From Streptomyces sp. YIM 130001 (GTDB lineage Bacteria; Actinomycetota; Actinomycetes; Streptomycetales; Streptomycetaceae), in the NCBI RefSeq assembly GCF_003574445.1, contig NZ_KZ984555.1, positions 334,360-398,359 on the forward strand: a stretch of 64,000 nt of DNA, given 5' to 3'. The notes beneath the pieces are model-generated. The model made no database searches and was not told the origin of the DNA. It saw only the letters and a list, made by a program, of their open reading frames with translations. The position numbers and the translations under genes are program-made. Shown here one piece after another: positions 43,066 through 52,411 of the stretch. Every line of letters begins with the position of its first letter. Position 1 is the stretch's first letter.

Positions 43066-43872
43066 ATGACCACCAGGCAGGCTGGCCGGGATCTCGACAC
43101 GAGCAAGGCGCACTCGGCCCGGATGTACGACTACTTCCTCGGCGGCAAGGACCACTTCGAGATCGACAAGGAAGCAGCCCTGGTCGCCGCCAAGGCCCAC
43201 CCCGGCCTCTACGTGACCGCCCGCGAGAACCGGGCGTTCATGCACCGGGCGACTCGTGCGCTGGCGCAGGAGCACGGCATCCGCCAGTGGCTCGACATCG
43301 GCACCGGCATCCCGACCGAGCCGAATCTGCACCAGGTCGCCCAGTCCGTGGTGCCCGAGGCCCGCGTCGTGTACGCCGACAACGACCCGCTGGTCCTCAA
43401 GTACGCCGAGCGCCTGATGCGCAGCACGTCGCAGGGACGCACGGCCTATGTCGAGGCCAGCGTCACCGACCCCGAGGCGCTGATGAACGAGGTGGAGGCC
43501 GCGGAGGTCCTGGACTTCGACCAGCCGATCGCGCTGTCCCTCAACGCGCTCATGCACTTCGTCACCGACCCGAACGACCCGTACCGCATCGTCGCCCGGC
43601 TCCTCGAAGCGCTCCCGGCGGGCAGCGCCCTCGCGATGACCCACTGCACGCCGGACTTCGACCCCGAGACGTGGAACGCGGTCGCGGAGGCGTACACCAA
43701 CTCCGGTTCCCCGGTGCAGTTCCGCAAGCACGACGACGTCCTGCGCTTCTTCGACGGTCTCGACCTGATCGAACCCGGCATCATCTGCTGCCACCGCTGG
43801 CGCAACACCGAGGGGACGAACCTCGCGGACGCTCAGATCAGCCTGTGGGCGGGCGTGGCCATCAAGCGCTGA
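43066..43872 (+). CDS. SAM-dependent methyltransferase, DUF574/PF04672 type
   Basis: A 268-residue enzyme of the actinobacterial S-adenosyl methyltransferase family, recognised by SKAHSARMYDYFLGGKDHF near the N-terminus, the SAM motif WLDIGTGIPTEPN, and VYADNDPLVL. Members are numerous in Streptomyces, often near XRE/DUF397 genes, and their substrates are unknown. ATG 43066 follows GGGGAG. It lies 87 bp after the DUF397 gene and may be in the same transcript. Confidence 0.9.
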   Translation: MTTRQAGRDLDTSKAHSARMYDYFLGGKDHFEIDKEAALVAAKAHPGLYVTARENRAFMHRATRALAQEHGIRQWLDIGTGIPTEPNLHQVAQSVVPEARVVYADNDPLVLKYAERLMRSTSQGRTAYVEASVTDPEALMNEVEAAEVLDFDQPIALSLNALMHFVTDPNDPYRIVARLLEALPAGSALAMTHCTPDFDPETWNAVAEAYTNSGSPVQFRKHDDVLRFFDGLDLIEPGIICCHRWRNTEGTNLADAQISLWAGVAIKR

Positions 43873-43938
43873 ACGACGTCCCACGACATCCGCCGGCGTC
43901 CGTGGCTCCACCGCGGACGTTCCGCACGTCTGAACACG

Positions 43939-44055
43939 GCGCGTCTTACGCCGCGCGTCTGACACCGCGCGTCTTACGCCGCACCTCTGCGGTGTGCTGC
44001 CCGACTCCCGTGCCCCGACTCCCGTGCCCCGACTCCCCTGCCCCAACTCCCCTGT
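43939..44055. repeat. Two adjacent 14-bp tandem repeats
   Basis: Three to four units of gcgcgtct(t/g)ac(g/a)cc at 43939-43980, then four units of cccgactcccgtgc (last two altered) at 44000-44055. They fill the gap between methyltransferase and reductase genes, and no hairpin or promoter stands out. The units of the two arrays are unrelated but have the same period. Confidence 0.8.
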
Positions 44056-44136
44056 CCCGCCTCGCCCGGCCGTGCCCCGCCCTAAGCTGCGCAGGACGAC
44101 GACAGACGGTCACCGCACCCCGGGGAGAACGGCAGC

Positions 44137-44955
44137 ATGCAACGCATCGGCATCATCGGAGTGGGCGAGATCGGCCGCGCCCTCGTGGAGGGCCTGCGCG
44201 CCGCGGACGGCCCGGCGCCGGCTGTGTTCCTCTCCCCGCGCGGCGCCCGTACCGCCGCCGAACTGTCCGGGCGTCACGACGGCATCGAAGTCTGCGGTGA
44301 CAACCAACAGGTCGTGGACAAGGCCGAGTTGGTGATCATCGCCGTACGCCGCCAGGACCGGCACGAAGCGCTGGACGGACTGCGCGTGGACCCGGGCAAG
44401 GTCGTGGTCAACGTCATGGCCGGGGTCGCGAACGACGACCTGCGCGGCATCCTCGCCACCGAGGCCCCACTCGTGCGCGCCATCCCCCTGCCTTCCGTAC
44501 GCGAGCGCCGCTCCGTCACGGTGACGTGCCCCGCGCACCCGGCCGTCGACGCCTTCTTCGAGCAGCTCGGCGGCGCGCTGCCGGTCCCGGACGAGGCGGC
44601 GTTCGACGTCTTCTCGGCCCTGACAGGGACCCTGACCGCCCACTACGCCTACCTCACCGCCCTCACCTCGTGGGCCGTCGAGCACGACATCCCCGCCGCC
44701 GACGCGGAGCGCTACATCCGCGGGCTCTTCCAAGCCGTGGGCCGCGCCCTGGGCGACGAGACCCGCACCCTCCACCAACTCGCCTCCGACCACGAAACCC
44801 CCGCGGGCAACAACGAGCGCATCCGCACCACCTGGTTCGACGAGGCCAACACCACGGCTCTGCACACCGCCCTGGACCACCTCCTCGACAACCTCCGCCA
44901 CTCACCCGGGAGCACGGGCCGCCACCCCGGACCCGACGGGTCGAGCCCCGCCTGA
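44137..44955 (+). CDS. Pyrroline-5-carboxylate reductase-like (ProC family) oxidoreductase
   Basis: A 272-residue protein. IGIIGVGEIGRALVEGL is the NAD(P) Rossmann motif; VVNVMAGVANDDL and RAIPLPSVRERRS match the ProC core. The C-terminal dimer helix region (AETRTLHQLASDHETPAGNNERI-like) is also present, with the TPGG element replaced by TPAGNN. This change suggests a ProC relative acting on another imine or amino acid rather than the proline pathway enzyme. The start at 44137 is preceded by GGGGAGAACGGC. Confidence 0.8.
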   Translation: MQRIGIIGVGEIGRALVEGLRAADGPAPAVFLSPRGARTAAELSGRHDGIEVCGDNQQVVDKAELVIIAVRRQDRHEALDGLRVDPGKVVVNVMAGVANDDLRGILATEAPLVRAIPLPSVRERRSVTVTCPAHPAVDAFFEQLGGALPVPDEAAFDVFSALTGTLTAHYAYLTALTSWAVEHDIPAADAERYIRGLFQAVGRALGDETRTLHQLASDHETPAGNNERIRTTWFDEANTTALHTALDHLLDNLRHSPGSTGRHPGPDGSSPA

Positions 44956-45045
44956 CCTGACCTGCCCTCATCTCCGTCCCCGCCCGCGCCTCCGCCTACG
45001 CCTCCGCCCACTGCCGTACTGCGGACAGCAGTGCCCGTGCCGCCG

Positions 45046-46263
45046 TCAGAAGGCGGGAAAGGCCGCGCCCGAAGGGTGGAACGGGGCGCGCTCGCCGCGA
45101 AAGGCGAGTGAGGCGGCGGTGGCCGCGCCCGGCCGCAGTTCCTCGACGCGCCCCGCGGCCGCCAGCGACGACAGGGTGGTGCCGCCCAGATACGCCGCGC
45201 CCAGTTCCGCCGAGGTCACGCGCAGGTCGGCCGGGGCCCGGGTGCGTTCGCAGCTGACGAAGTCGCCGTCGGCGGACAGGCGGTGACGTCCGGCGTTCCA
45301 GGGGCAGAAGGTGTCCTGAACCTCCAGGACCAGATCGAGCGGAGTCGCGTAGCGGCGGGCCGTCAGCGCCCGGTCGACGTCCACCAGGCGCACCCACAGA
45401 TTGTCGGTCACGGTGGTGCGAGCCGCGCGCGGATCGGCGAGCAGGTGGTTCAACGGCTCGTCCACGGCGCCGTCGTACGCGAGGCCCCGGTGGGCGTCGA
45501 GGTCGATCAGGAAGCTCCACAGGGCGGCGTACGACGGCCTGGAGGCGGCCGCGACCTCGATGATCCGCACCGACCCCGGCTCGGAGCGATAGACGGCATA
45601 GCCGGTGGCCTCTCCTCCTCGCTCCAGATGGACGGCGAACCGCAGCGCCGTACCTCCGTCGCGCTCGCCTTCGGCAAGCCGCGCCTCCCAGAACTTCTCG
45701 GTGCGGTCGACCCAGCCGACCGCGGTGCCCCGCACGCACTCGTAGACTTTCTCGAGAAGGGGCCTGGCGTCCTCCCGGCCGAGCAGGCGGACCGTCCCGT
45801 CGCCGAGGTCGGTCCCGGGACGCAGCGCCATGAACCGCTTGTCGCCCCGGATCTCGGCCACGTGGCTGGCGACGCCGTACCCGAAACGGCCGTAGATCGT
45901 GGCTTCGGCGGCGTTCAGGGCGGCGACCGGCTCTCGGCCGGCGTCGTGCAGGTCGGTGAGCTGCTTGCGCATCATCGCGGTGAGGATGCCGCGGCGCCGG
46001 TGGGTGGGCAGGACCGCGACCAGGGTCACGCCGGCGACGGGTGCGACCCCGCCGGGGACCGTCATGACGCGGCCGTAGACCGACGCGCCGCCGACGATCT
46101 CGCGACCGTCGTAGGCGGCGATCGTGCGATCGGGTTCAAGTGAGCGGGCGGCGTTGCGCAGTCCGCCCGGCTGCCAGTCCTGGCCGTAGGTCGTGGTGAC
46201 CATGCGGGCCCATGGGTCGAGCTCGTGGGCGGCGATGGTCCGCAAGGGGTAGGTCGTCGTCAT
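45046..46263 (-). CDS. Eis-family GNAT N-acetyltransferase
   Basis: A 405-residue protein with the Eis plan: tandem GNAT domains and an SCP-like C-terminal domain. VTLVAVLPTHRRRGILTAMM is the acetyl-CoA loop, AEATIYGRFGYGVAS contains the general-acid Tyr region, and the chain ends AAFPAF, matching the C-terminal carboxylate used in catalysis by Eis. Mycobacterial Eis acetylates aminoglycosides and lysines; here the substrate is unknown. ATG 46263 has no ribosome site, suggesting a leaderless message. Divergent from the LuxR-type gene, 67 bp apart. Confidence 0.9.
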   Translation of the reverse strand: MTTTYPLRTIAAHELDPWARMVTTTYGQDWQPGGLRNAARSLEPDRTIAAYDGREIVGGASVYGRVMTVPGGVAPVAGVTLVAVLPTHRRRGILTAMMRKQLTDLHDAGREPVAALNAAEATIYGRFGYGVASHVAEIRGDKRFMALRPGTDLGDGTVRLLGREDARPLLEKVYECVRGTAVGWVDRTEKFWEARLAEGERDGGTALRFAVHLERGGEATGYAVYRSEPGSVRIIEVAAASRPSYAALWSFLIDLDAHRGLAYDGAVDEPLNHLLADPRAARTTVTDNLWVRLVDVDRALTARRYATPLDLVLEVQDTFCPWNAGRHRLSADGDFVSCERTRAPADLRVTSAELGAAYLGGTTLSSLAAAGRVEELRPGAATAASLAFRGERAPFHPSGAAFPAF

Positions 46264-46312
46264 GCTGCGAGCGTCGCCGGATAAACAGGCACGGCGCATC
46301 GAGCGATCTCCG

Positions 46313-46330
46313 TATTTATATGCTGGCGCG
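46313..46330 (+). promoter_or_regulatory. A/T-rich -10 region of the LuxR-type gene
   Basis: TATTTATAT at 46313-46321 is the only -10-like sequence in the 67-bp gap. It would put the transcript start within a few nt of GTG 46331, which lacks a ribosome binding site, so a leaderless mRNA is likely. No matching -35 is clear. Confidence 0.4.
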
Positions 46331-49066
46331 GTGGTGGCGCAGCGCGTGGTCAGTCCGGTGTTCGTCGGCCGGGACGAGGAGTTGTCGGCGCTCACGGCGG
46401 CTCTGGGCACCGCCGTCGAGGAGGGGCCGGCGGTGGTGCTGGTGGCCGGGGAGGCCGGGATCGGCAAGTCGCGGCTGCTCGCCGAATTCACGCGGTCGCT
46501 CGACCCGGGCGTGCGCGTGGTCGGTGGCGCCTGCACGGAGCTGGGTCGCGACGGTATGCCGTACGCGCCGATCGTGACGGTGCTGCGGGCGCTGATCCGG
46601 GTCGACGGCGTGACGCCCGGCCCCTACCGTCGGCTGGCCCGTTGGTTCCCCGAACTCGGCGAGAGCGAGGACGACTCCGCGGGCGGCAAGCACCAGTTGT
46701 ACGAGGAGGTGCTGACGCTGACCGAACGCGTCGCCGCCGGCCGGCCGCTCGTCATCACGATCGAGGACCTGCACTGGGCGGACGCCGCCACCTGCGAGCT
46801 GCTCGGCTTCCTGGCCAGGAACCTCACTCGCCCCGGTGTGCTCCTGATGGTCACCTACCGCCCTCCCGAGGCCGGACCGCTCCTCTCCGAGCTCACCCGC
46901 CGACCGCGCACCACCCGGCTGCGCCTCGACCGGCTCGGCGCCCGCGACGTGGGCCGCCAGTTGGCAGCCATTCTCGGCACCGAACCGGAGCCCGCATCCG
47001 TCGGCCGCGTCCATGAACGCAGCGACGGCAACCCGCTGTTCGTCGAGGCACTCGCCCGCGCCGGCGAGCAAACCCCTGACGGCGCGCGCGACCTGCTCCT
47101 CGACGGCCCGAGGTCACTGCGGGGCGCGGCGTACGACCTGCTGCGCCTCGCCTCCGTGGCGGGCGGCCACCTCGCCCACCGCCTGCTGGCCGCGGTGGCC
47201 GGGCGGGACGGGTCCGATCTCGACGCCCTGCTGCGTGAACTGGTCGACCGCAGCCTGCTGGTCACCGCCGACGACGGCTACACGTTCCGCCACGCCCTCA
47301 TCCGGGACGCGGTGTACGAGGATCTGCTGCCCGGCGAGCGTGCCCGCCTGCACGGGCGCTACGCCGAGGCCCTGCGTGACCGCGACGCCCCGGCGGAACT
47401 CGCCGCGCACGCCCTCGCCGCCGGTGACCGCGGCCTCGCCCTGTCGGCCGCGTACGCGGCAGCCGGCCGGGCACGCAGGTCCTACGCCTACGCCGAGCAG
47501 GTCCGCCTGCTCGGCATGGTCCTCGACCTGTGGGATCCCGACGTACACCTCGGCGCCGACCGGATCGGCGTACTGACGGAGATCGCCGAGGCGTGCATGC
47601 TCAGCGGCGACTACGCCCGCGGCGTCGAGCACGCCGGCGCCGGGCTTGCGACGGTGGACGAGCGGCACGAACCCGAGCGGGCCGCGCTGCTCCTCGAGCA
47701 CCGGGGGCGGCTGCAGCACCGGTTGAACGCCACCGGTGTCTCCGACTGGGAACACGCCCTCGAGCTCCTGCCGCCCGGCAGCCCGCAACGGGGCCGGCTG
47801 CTCGGCGTACTGGCGATGGGCCTGCTGCCCGAGGTGGACCGGGCCCGCGCGTCGTTCGAGGAGGCGCTGACCATCGGCCGGGCCACCGGCGACGCGACGG
47901 TCACCGTCCGCGGACTGCTGGGCGTCGGCTCCATGACCGACGACCTCGGGATGCTGACCGAGGCGCGCACGCTCGCCGAACGGCTCGACAGCAACGACCT
48001 GCTCATGACCGTGCCCATGTACGAGGCCACGTTGCACACCAGGGCGGGCGACCACCGTCGCGCCGTCGAGGTCGCCGGCGACGGGATCCGCCTCGCCCGT
48101 CGCTACGGCCTCGGCCGCAGCCGTGGGGCCGAGCTCGCCCGCTACGCGGGACGCGGCCTGATCCTGGCCGGGCGGTGGGACGAGGCGACCGCCGTACTGG
48201 AAGAGAGCCTCCGCACGGACCCACCACCGCAGTCGCGGCGGGGTCTACGCATCCTCCTCGGCCAACTGTCGCTCATGCGCGGCGACTTGGCCGCCGCAGC
48301 CGAGGCCGCGGCAGCCGTGGAGCACGCCGACAGCGGAAGCCTGTTCGCCCGCCACCAGCTGCTGTGCCTGCTCGCCGTCGCCCAGGGGGATCAGGAACGG
48401 GCCGACCTGCTCCTGGACCGCGCGCTGACCGACCCGGCTCTCACTCGCATCTACAGCAGCGACGCACGGCCGGTCCTGGTCGCCGGCGCCCTGGCGCAGC
48501 GGGCCCGGCTGTCCGCACGCGCCGACGGGGAGCTACGGGAGCGGGTCGCTGCCCGCCGGGCCCGAATCGCCGCGGCCGACGCCGCACTCGGCGTCGACGG
48601 GACACTCGACCGGGCCTGGCGGACCATGCTCCGAGCGGTGATCGAGGACGACGGCTGGGATCACGCGGCGGACTCCTGGCGTCGGCTGCAGCAGCCGTAC
48701 GAGCTGGCGCAGTGCCTGTTCCACGGCGCGCGCGCCCTGCTGACCGCGGGCGAGCGGCACGGCGCGACGGATCGCTTGACGGAGGCCGCGCGCTTGGCCG
48801 AGGACCTGCGCGCCGCGCCGCTCGCCCGGCAGATCACCCGGCTCCTGCGGCCGCGGCCCGCCCAGGACGGCCTCACGGACCGCGAGCACGACGTGCTCCG
48901 GTTGATCGCCGAGGGGCTGAGCAACCGGCAGATCGCCGCCCGACTGCACATCGCACCGAGCACGGCGGGCGTGCACGTCTCCCACATCCTGGCGAAGCTG
49001 GGTGCGGCGACCCGCGCGGAGGCCACGGCCATCGCCTTCCGCGAAGGGCTGACCGACACGCGTTGA
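46331..49066 (+). CDS. Large ATP-binding LuxR (LAL) family regulator
   Basis: A 911-residue regulator. The N-terminal AAA/NACHT-type ATPase has Walker A GEAGIGKS at 40-47 and Walker B LVITIEDLHW. A TPR-like middle (about 380-780) precedes the LuxR helix-turn-helix (LTDREHDVLRLIAEGLSNRQIA ... HVSHILAKLG). LALs are ATP-dependent activators of antibiotic or sugar genes. It is divergent from the eis-type gene, a pairing frequent in actinobacteria that suggests control of it. Start is GTG 46331 or the adjacent GTG 46334. Confidence 0.9.
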   Translation: MVAQRVVSPVFVGRDEELSALTAALGTAVEEGPAVVLVAGEAGIGKSRLLAEFTRSLDPGVRVVGGACTELGRDGMPYAPIVTVLRALIRVDGVTPGPYRRLARWFPELGESEDDSAGGKHQLYEEVLTLTERVAAGRPLVITIEDLHWADAATCELLGFLARNLTRPGVLLMVTYRPPEAGPLLSELTRRPRTTRLRLDRLGARDVGRQLAAILGTEPEPASVGRVHERSDGNPLFVEALARAGEQTPDGARDLLLDGPRSLRGAAYDLLRLASVAGGHLAHRLLAAVAGRDGSDLDALLRELVDRSLLVTADDGYTFRHALIRDAVYEDLLPGERARLHGRYAEALRDRDAPAELAAHALAAGDRGLALSAAYAAAGRARRSYAYAEQVRLLGMVLDLWDPDVHLGADRIGVLTEIAEACMLSGDYARGVEHAGAGLATVDERHEPERAALLLEHRGRLQHRLNATGVSDWEHALELLPPGSPQRGRLLGVLAMGLLPEVDRARASFEEALTIGRATGDATVTVRGLLGVGSMTDDLGMLTEARTLAERLDSNDLLMTVPMYEATLHTRAGDHRRAVEVAGDGIRLARRYGLGRSRGAELARYAGRGLILAGRWDEATAVLEESLRTDPPPQSRRGLRILLGQLSLMRGDLAAAAEAAAAVEHADSGSLFARHQLLCLLAVAQGDQERADLLLDRALTDPALTRIYSSDARPVLVAGALAQRARLSARADGELRERVAARRARIAAADAALGVDGTLDRAWRTMLRAVIEDDGWDHAADSWRRLQQPYELAQCLFHGARALLTAGERHGATDRLTEAARLAEDLRAAPLARQITRLLRPRPAQDGLTDREHDVLRLIAEGLSNRQIAARLHIAPSTAGVHVSHILAKLGAATRAEATAIAFREGLTDTR

Positions 49067-49147
49067 GACGGCTCGCCGTGGACGGGCGGGAGGCGCTTCA
49101 CCGGGGGCGGCCCGCTCTCGCTCGGGGAGCCGGGGCGCCTCGTGAAC

Positions 49148-50173
49148 TCAGGCGAGCCGGGCCCGCAGCCGGGCGAGCACCACACCCACCGGAGCGAGCA
49201 CCACGGGCAGGAGGACGAGGGCCACCGCGACCGGGGTGATGATCACCAGGACGCCGGTGACCCACACGTTGTCGTCGGTGGTGGCCAGCATGAGCAGTCC
49301 CGCCCAGTGCGCCACGTACCCACCGAGCCGCATCAGCACCGCCAGAGCGACGGCGACCACGGCCGCGGCGAGGAAGCAGATCCCGGTGGTGCGCAGCCGT
49401 GCCGTACGAGTCAGCACCCAGGAACGGCGCATCGCGGCCGTCGCCGAGCAGTCGTCCGCCACGCGCACGGCGGTGGCGGGGCCGAAGCGTGCGAGGACTA
49501 CGAGGCCGAGCCCCCAGATCACCACCGGCAGGATCCGGCCCACCAGGATGAACTGCACGGTCGCGGGCTCATGGTACGTGGGCCATACGACCCCCGGCAC
49601 CAACTCCATGTCGACGGCGGCCAGGACGAACAGGCCCGCGATCGCCGGGACGAGGGCGCACACCAGGCCGAGCAACTGGATACGGAAGGCGGCGCCCAGG
49701 TGCGGCCGGGAACCTCGCCACAGGGCGCGGAGGGTGAGCGTCGTGGGATCGGCGCCCGGGGCCGGGTCTGCGCCTGCCGTGTCGCGTTCCCGCGCGTGGG
49801 CGACGGTCACGGCCTGGGCCGTGAGCAGCCACGCGATCAGGGCCGCCGCGACCAGGAGCAGCAGCGGATACACGCCGAACGCGACCTTCACGAGGCCGTC
49901 CCACTGGTCCGCGTACGCGACGTAGGACTCCTCGTAGTCGATGGAACTCTCGGCGGACCGCCCGGCCTCCAGGAAGAGGCCCCACGACGCGACGAACCCA
50001 CCGGCCACGATCCCGCCCCCGACGGCCGACGCCACCACGACCGCCGAAACGGCCGACCCGAACACGGGGCGCCACTCACGCCCGGCGATCCGCAACCCCT
50101 CCGCCACGACGGAACGGCGCTCCTCAGCGCCGGCCACCAGGGCGGCGCCGTCCGGATGACCTTCCACACTCAC
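49148..50173 (-). CDS. Polytopic membrane protein
   Basis: A 341-residue protein with about six membrane helices and a cytoplasmic head. The region AMRRSWVLTRTARLRTTGICFL resembles a conserved amphipathic segment of proteins annotated as glycerophosphoryl diester phosphodiesterase membrane domain, without the catalytic domain. I chose the GTG at 50173 (VSVEGHPDG); the frame upstream overlaps no gene but lacks a ribosome site. Function unknown. Convergent with the LAL gene. Confidence 0.65.
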   Translation of the reverse strand: MSVEGHPDGAALVAGAEERRSVVAEGLRIAGREWRPVFGSAVSAVVVASAVGGGIVAGGFVASWGLFLEAGRSAESSIDYEESYVAYADQWDGLVKVAFGVYPLLLLVAAALIAWLLTAQAVTVAHARERDTAGADPAPGADPTTLTLRALWRGSRPHLGAAFRIQLLGLVCALVPAIAGLFVLAAVDMELVPGVVWPTYHEPATVQFILVGRILPVVIWGLGLVVLARFGPATAVRVADDCSATAAMRRSWVLTRTARLRTTGICFLAAAVVAVALAVLMRLGGYVAHWAGLLMLATTDDNVWVTGVLVIITPVAVALVLLPVVLAPVGVVLARLRARLA

Positions 50174-50403
50174 TGCAATGTCCCCATACGTACGTTCAGA
50201 CGCTCGATCCCCGAACCGACGACAGTGCCACACCTCCCCGACCACCCCGCACAGCACATATCCGGCCCTTCACCGGCCTGCCCCTCGCGAACTTGCGGGG
50301 GGGGGAGCGGAGGAAGAACGGGACCCACACATGGCCACCCTTCTACCTTCGAGAAAGCGCGCAGAACGCGTGCAGAACACGTGCAGAACACCGGTGAAAA
50401 CGA

Positions 50404-50437
50404 CGCCTGCGCGCCTCCCGTGGGAGGCGCGCAGGCG
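50404..50437. terminator. Strong symmetric terminator hairpin
   Basis: Perfect 16-bp stem CGCCTGCGCGCCTCCC / GGGAGGCGCGCAGGCG with a 2-nt centre (effectively a CGTG loop). It is 85 bp beyond the DacB stop codon in the direction of transcription and is symmetric, so it can act on both strands. Confidence 0.7.
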
Positions 50438-50453
50438 GACTGTGCGAGTCGTT

Positions 50454-50498
50454 CGGGTCGTGCGGGCTATTCGGGCCATTCGGTCCATTCGGGCTATT
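50454..50498. repeat. 9-bp tandem repeat after the dacB-type gene
   Basis: Five units of cgggctatt-type (cgggtcgtg, cgggctatt, cgggccatt, cggtccatt, cgggctatt), followed by one decayed unit. It lies between the DacB stop and its terminator, so it forms part of the 3' untranslated RNA. Confidence 0.8.
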
Positions 50499-50521
50499 CG
50501 AATCGCCCAAGGGCGGAAGGG

Positions 50522-51874
50522 TCAGGCCCAGCAGCCGTTGACCGTTGCGGCGAGGCCGTCCATGGCGTCCTTGATGTCGGCCGGGTCGGCGGTGGAGTCG
50601 TTCTCGATGAAGGAGAAGATCCGCCAGTCGCCGTCCTCGGTCCGGGTGACCCCGCTCAGGGCGACGGCCCCGGTGAGCGTGCCGGTCTTCGCCTGGACCT
50701 TGCCGACCGCGCACTCGGACTTGGGGTCGTCGAAGCGTCCCCACTCCGGCCCGAGGCTGGCGCCGGCCTCACCGGCGACGGGCAGGCCGTCGAGGACCGA
50801 GCTCAGCGCGGGCGACTCCGTGACCACGTCGAGGAGTTGAGCCAGCGTCTCGGCCGGAATCCGGTCGTCGCGGGAGAGGCCGCTCCCGTCGTGCAGGACG
50901 AAGTTGTCGAGCGAGATCCCGTACGAGCTCATGACCTGGCGTACGAGCGCGGTGCCGCTCTCGAAGGTGGCCGGCTGGCCCAACTGCACGGCGGACATCC
51001 GCAGCAGCGTCTCGGCGATGTTGTTGTCGCTGGTCTTGAGCATCGTCTTGACGATGCTCGACAGCGGCCCCGACGTGTGCTGGGCGACCGGTACGTCGGT
51101 CGGCTTCGCCGTCTTCCGGCTGACGTCGCCGTCCACGGTGATGCCCTGCGCGGCGAGCTTCTTCGCGAAGACGTTGCCCGCGTCGATGGACGTGTCGTCG
51201 ACGGCGGCACCGTCCACGACGAGTGAACGCACCGGTGTGACCTCGGTGTTGTAGTAGTCCTCGGTCCAGCCCTCGGCGAGGCTCGGGTCGGCGAACAGGC
51301 TGTCGTCCACCCGGACCTTGACGTCGGTACGTCCCGCGGCCTTGAGCCCGTCGGCCGCGGACTTGGCCATCTCGGTCACGTCGTCGCTGGTGAGGGTCCG
51401 GTCACCGCCACCGACGAGGGTGAGGGTGCCGTCACCGTAGACGGCTCGCGTCGTGAACTTGTGGTTCTCGCCCAGCAACGTCAGCGCGGTGGTCGCCGTG
51501 GCGAGCTTGGCGTTGGAGGCCGGCATGAGAGTGCTGGATCCGTTGTGGTCCCAGAGCGTCTTGTCCGAGTCACCGTCCAGCACCACGCCACTGACGTTGG
51601 AGCCCAGGCGCGGATCGTCGATGCGCTCCTTGAGATCCTCGACGAGCTTGGCGTCCTCGGGGTCGACGTCATCGGCCGAAATCCCCTGCGCCGCCGCACT
51701 GCTGTCCGCCGCGAACGCCGAGGTCCCGGCCAACGTGGCGGACACCACCGGCACAGCCATCGCCAGCACAACGCCCCGCTGCACGCCGACACGTCTCGCC
51801 TTCGTCTTACGATGCCGCCGACGCCCGCCCGGGGCAAAGGAGTTGGTGCTGATTTCGCCTGAACTGTCAGTCAT
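50522..51874 (-). CDS. dacB: D-alanyl-D-alanine carboxypeptidase/endopeptidase (PBP4/DacB, S13)
   Basis: A 450-residue exported penicillin-binding protein. A basic head and hydrophobic segment (VVLAMAVPVVSATLAG ... SAFA) form the signal peptide. The S13 motifs are complete: S120-N-A-K123, S282-D-N284 and K396-T-G398. The large insert between the first two motifs is typical of PBP4. It removes the terminal D-Ala or cuts cross-links in peptidoglycan. ATG 51874. Monocistronic, with its own terminator. Confidence 0.92.
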   Translation of the reverse strand: MTDSSGEISTNSFAPGGRRRHRKTKARRVGVQRGVVLAMAVPVVSATLAGTSAFAADSSAAAQGISADDVDPEDAKLVEDLKERIDDPRLGSNVSGVVLDGDSDKTLWDHNGSSTLMPASNAKLATATTALTLLGENHKFTTRAVYGDGTLTLVGGGDRTLTSDDVTEMAKSAADGLKAAGRTDVKVRVDDSLFADPSLAEGWTEDYYNTEVTPVRSLVVDGAAVDDTSIDAGNVFAKKLAAQGITVDGDVSRKTAKPTDVPVAQHTSGPLSSIVKTMLKTSDNNIAETLLRMSAVQLGQPATFESGTALVRQVMSSYGISLDNFVLHDGSGLSRDDRIPAETLAQLLDVVTESPALSSVLDGLPVAGEAGASLGPEWGRFDDPKSECAVGKVQAKTGTLTGAVALSGVTRTEDGDWRIFSFIENDSTADPADIKDAMDGLAATVNGCWA

Positions 51875-52411
51875 GGAAAGAAATCCAAGGGTCGATTACG
51901 TCACCGGCGAGGGTGGGATGGCGGGCAGATTATCAGCCGCCGAACAACACAGCGCGAAGATCCATGCCATGAACGCCAGTTGAGGCATCCACCTTGGGCG
52001 CGTGCCCTGCCTTGAGACACCACCACCACCAACCGGACATCCATGCGGTGATGTACGAACTCACCAGCTTCCAATTCGACTTAAGCCGGATGAAAGAGAG
52101 GCCGAGCGCAGAGCAACTCGTCGAGACGACTCCGACACCGCTGATCACTGCAACCGTACGACGTCCTCACCAGACGCCCCCGGATGCGTCGCCGAACTCC
52201 ACCAAGTAGTCGAGCTGTCCAGATTAGCCCTGCCCCGATGACGCCAAGTGCACTACCGTTGTCACGCACCGCGTTCCCTTCTCGGAGGATGTACGCGGCG
52301 TGACCCGAGGAGTTCACAACGCGCTTCGGTTCGGTGACACAGCACCAAGGTGCGCTCCCGGCGGGAGCCATCCGGCGCCGTCACCGATCAAACCGAAGGG
52401 GACGCATTCCT
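51875..52411. other. Gene-poor, lower-G+C region before the nuclease-helicase genes
   Basis: 537 bp with no convincing gene. Base composition is visibly less G+C rich than the flanks, and short frames here lack codon bias. It may be a decayed remnant at the edge of an acquired segment. CGGAGGATG near 52285 looks like a ribosome site plus ATG, but the frame closes within a few codons. No integrase, repeat ends or tRNA are visible. Confidence 0.45.

Larger units (their letters stand above)
50174..50521. other. Repeat- and hairpin-bearing gap after the dacB-type gene
   Basis: 348 bp without a gene. It contains the dacB-side terminator (50404-50437), a 9-bp tandem repeat (50454-50498), and a G9 homopolymer tract near 50298. 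The promoter for the membrane protein at 50173 should lie at about 50190-50260, but no clear elements are visible. Confidence 0.6.
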
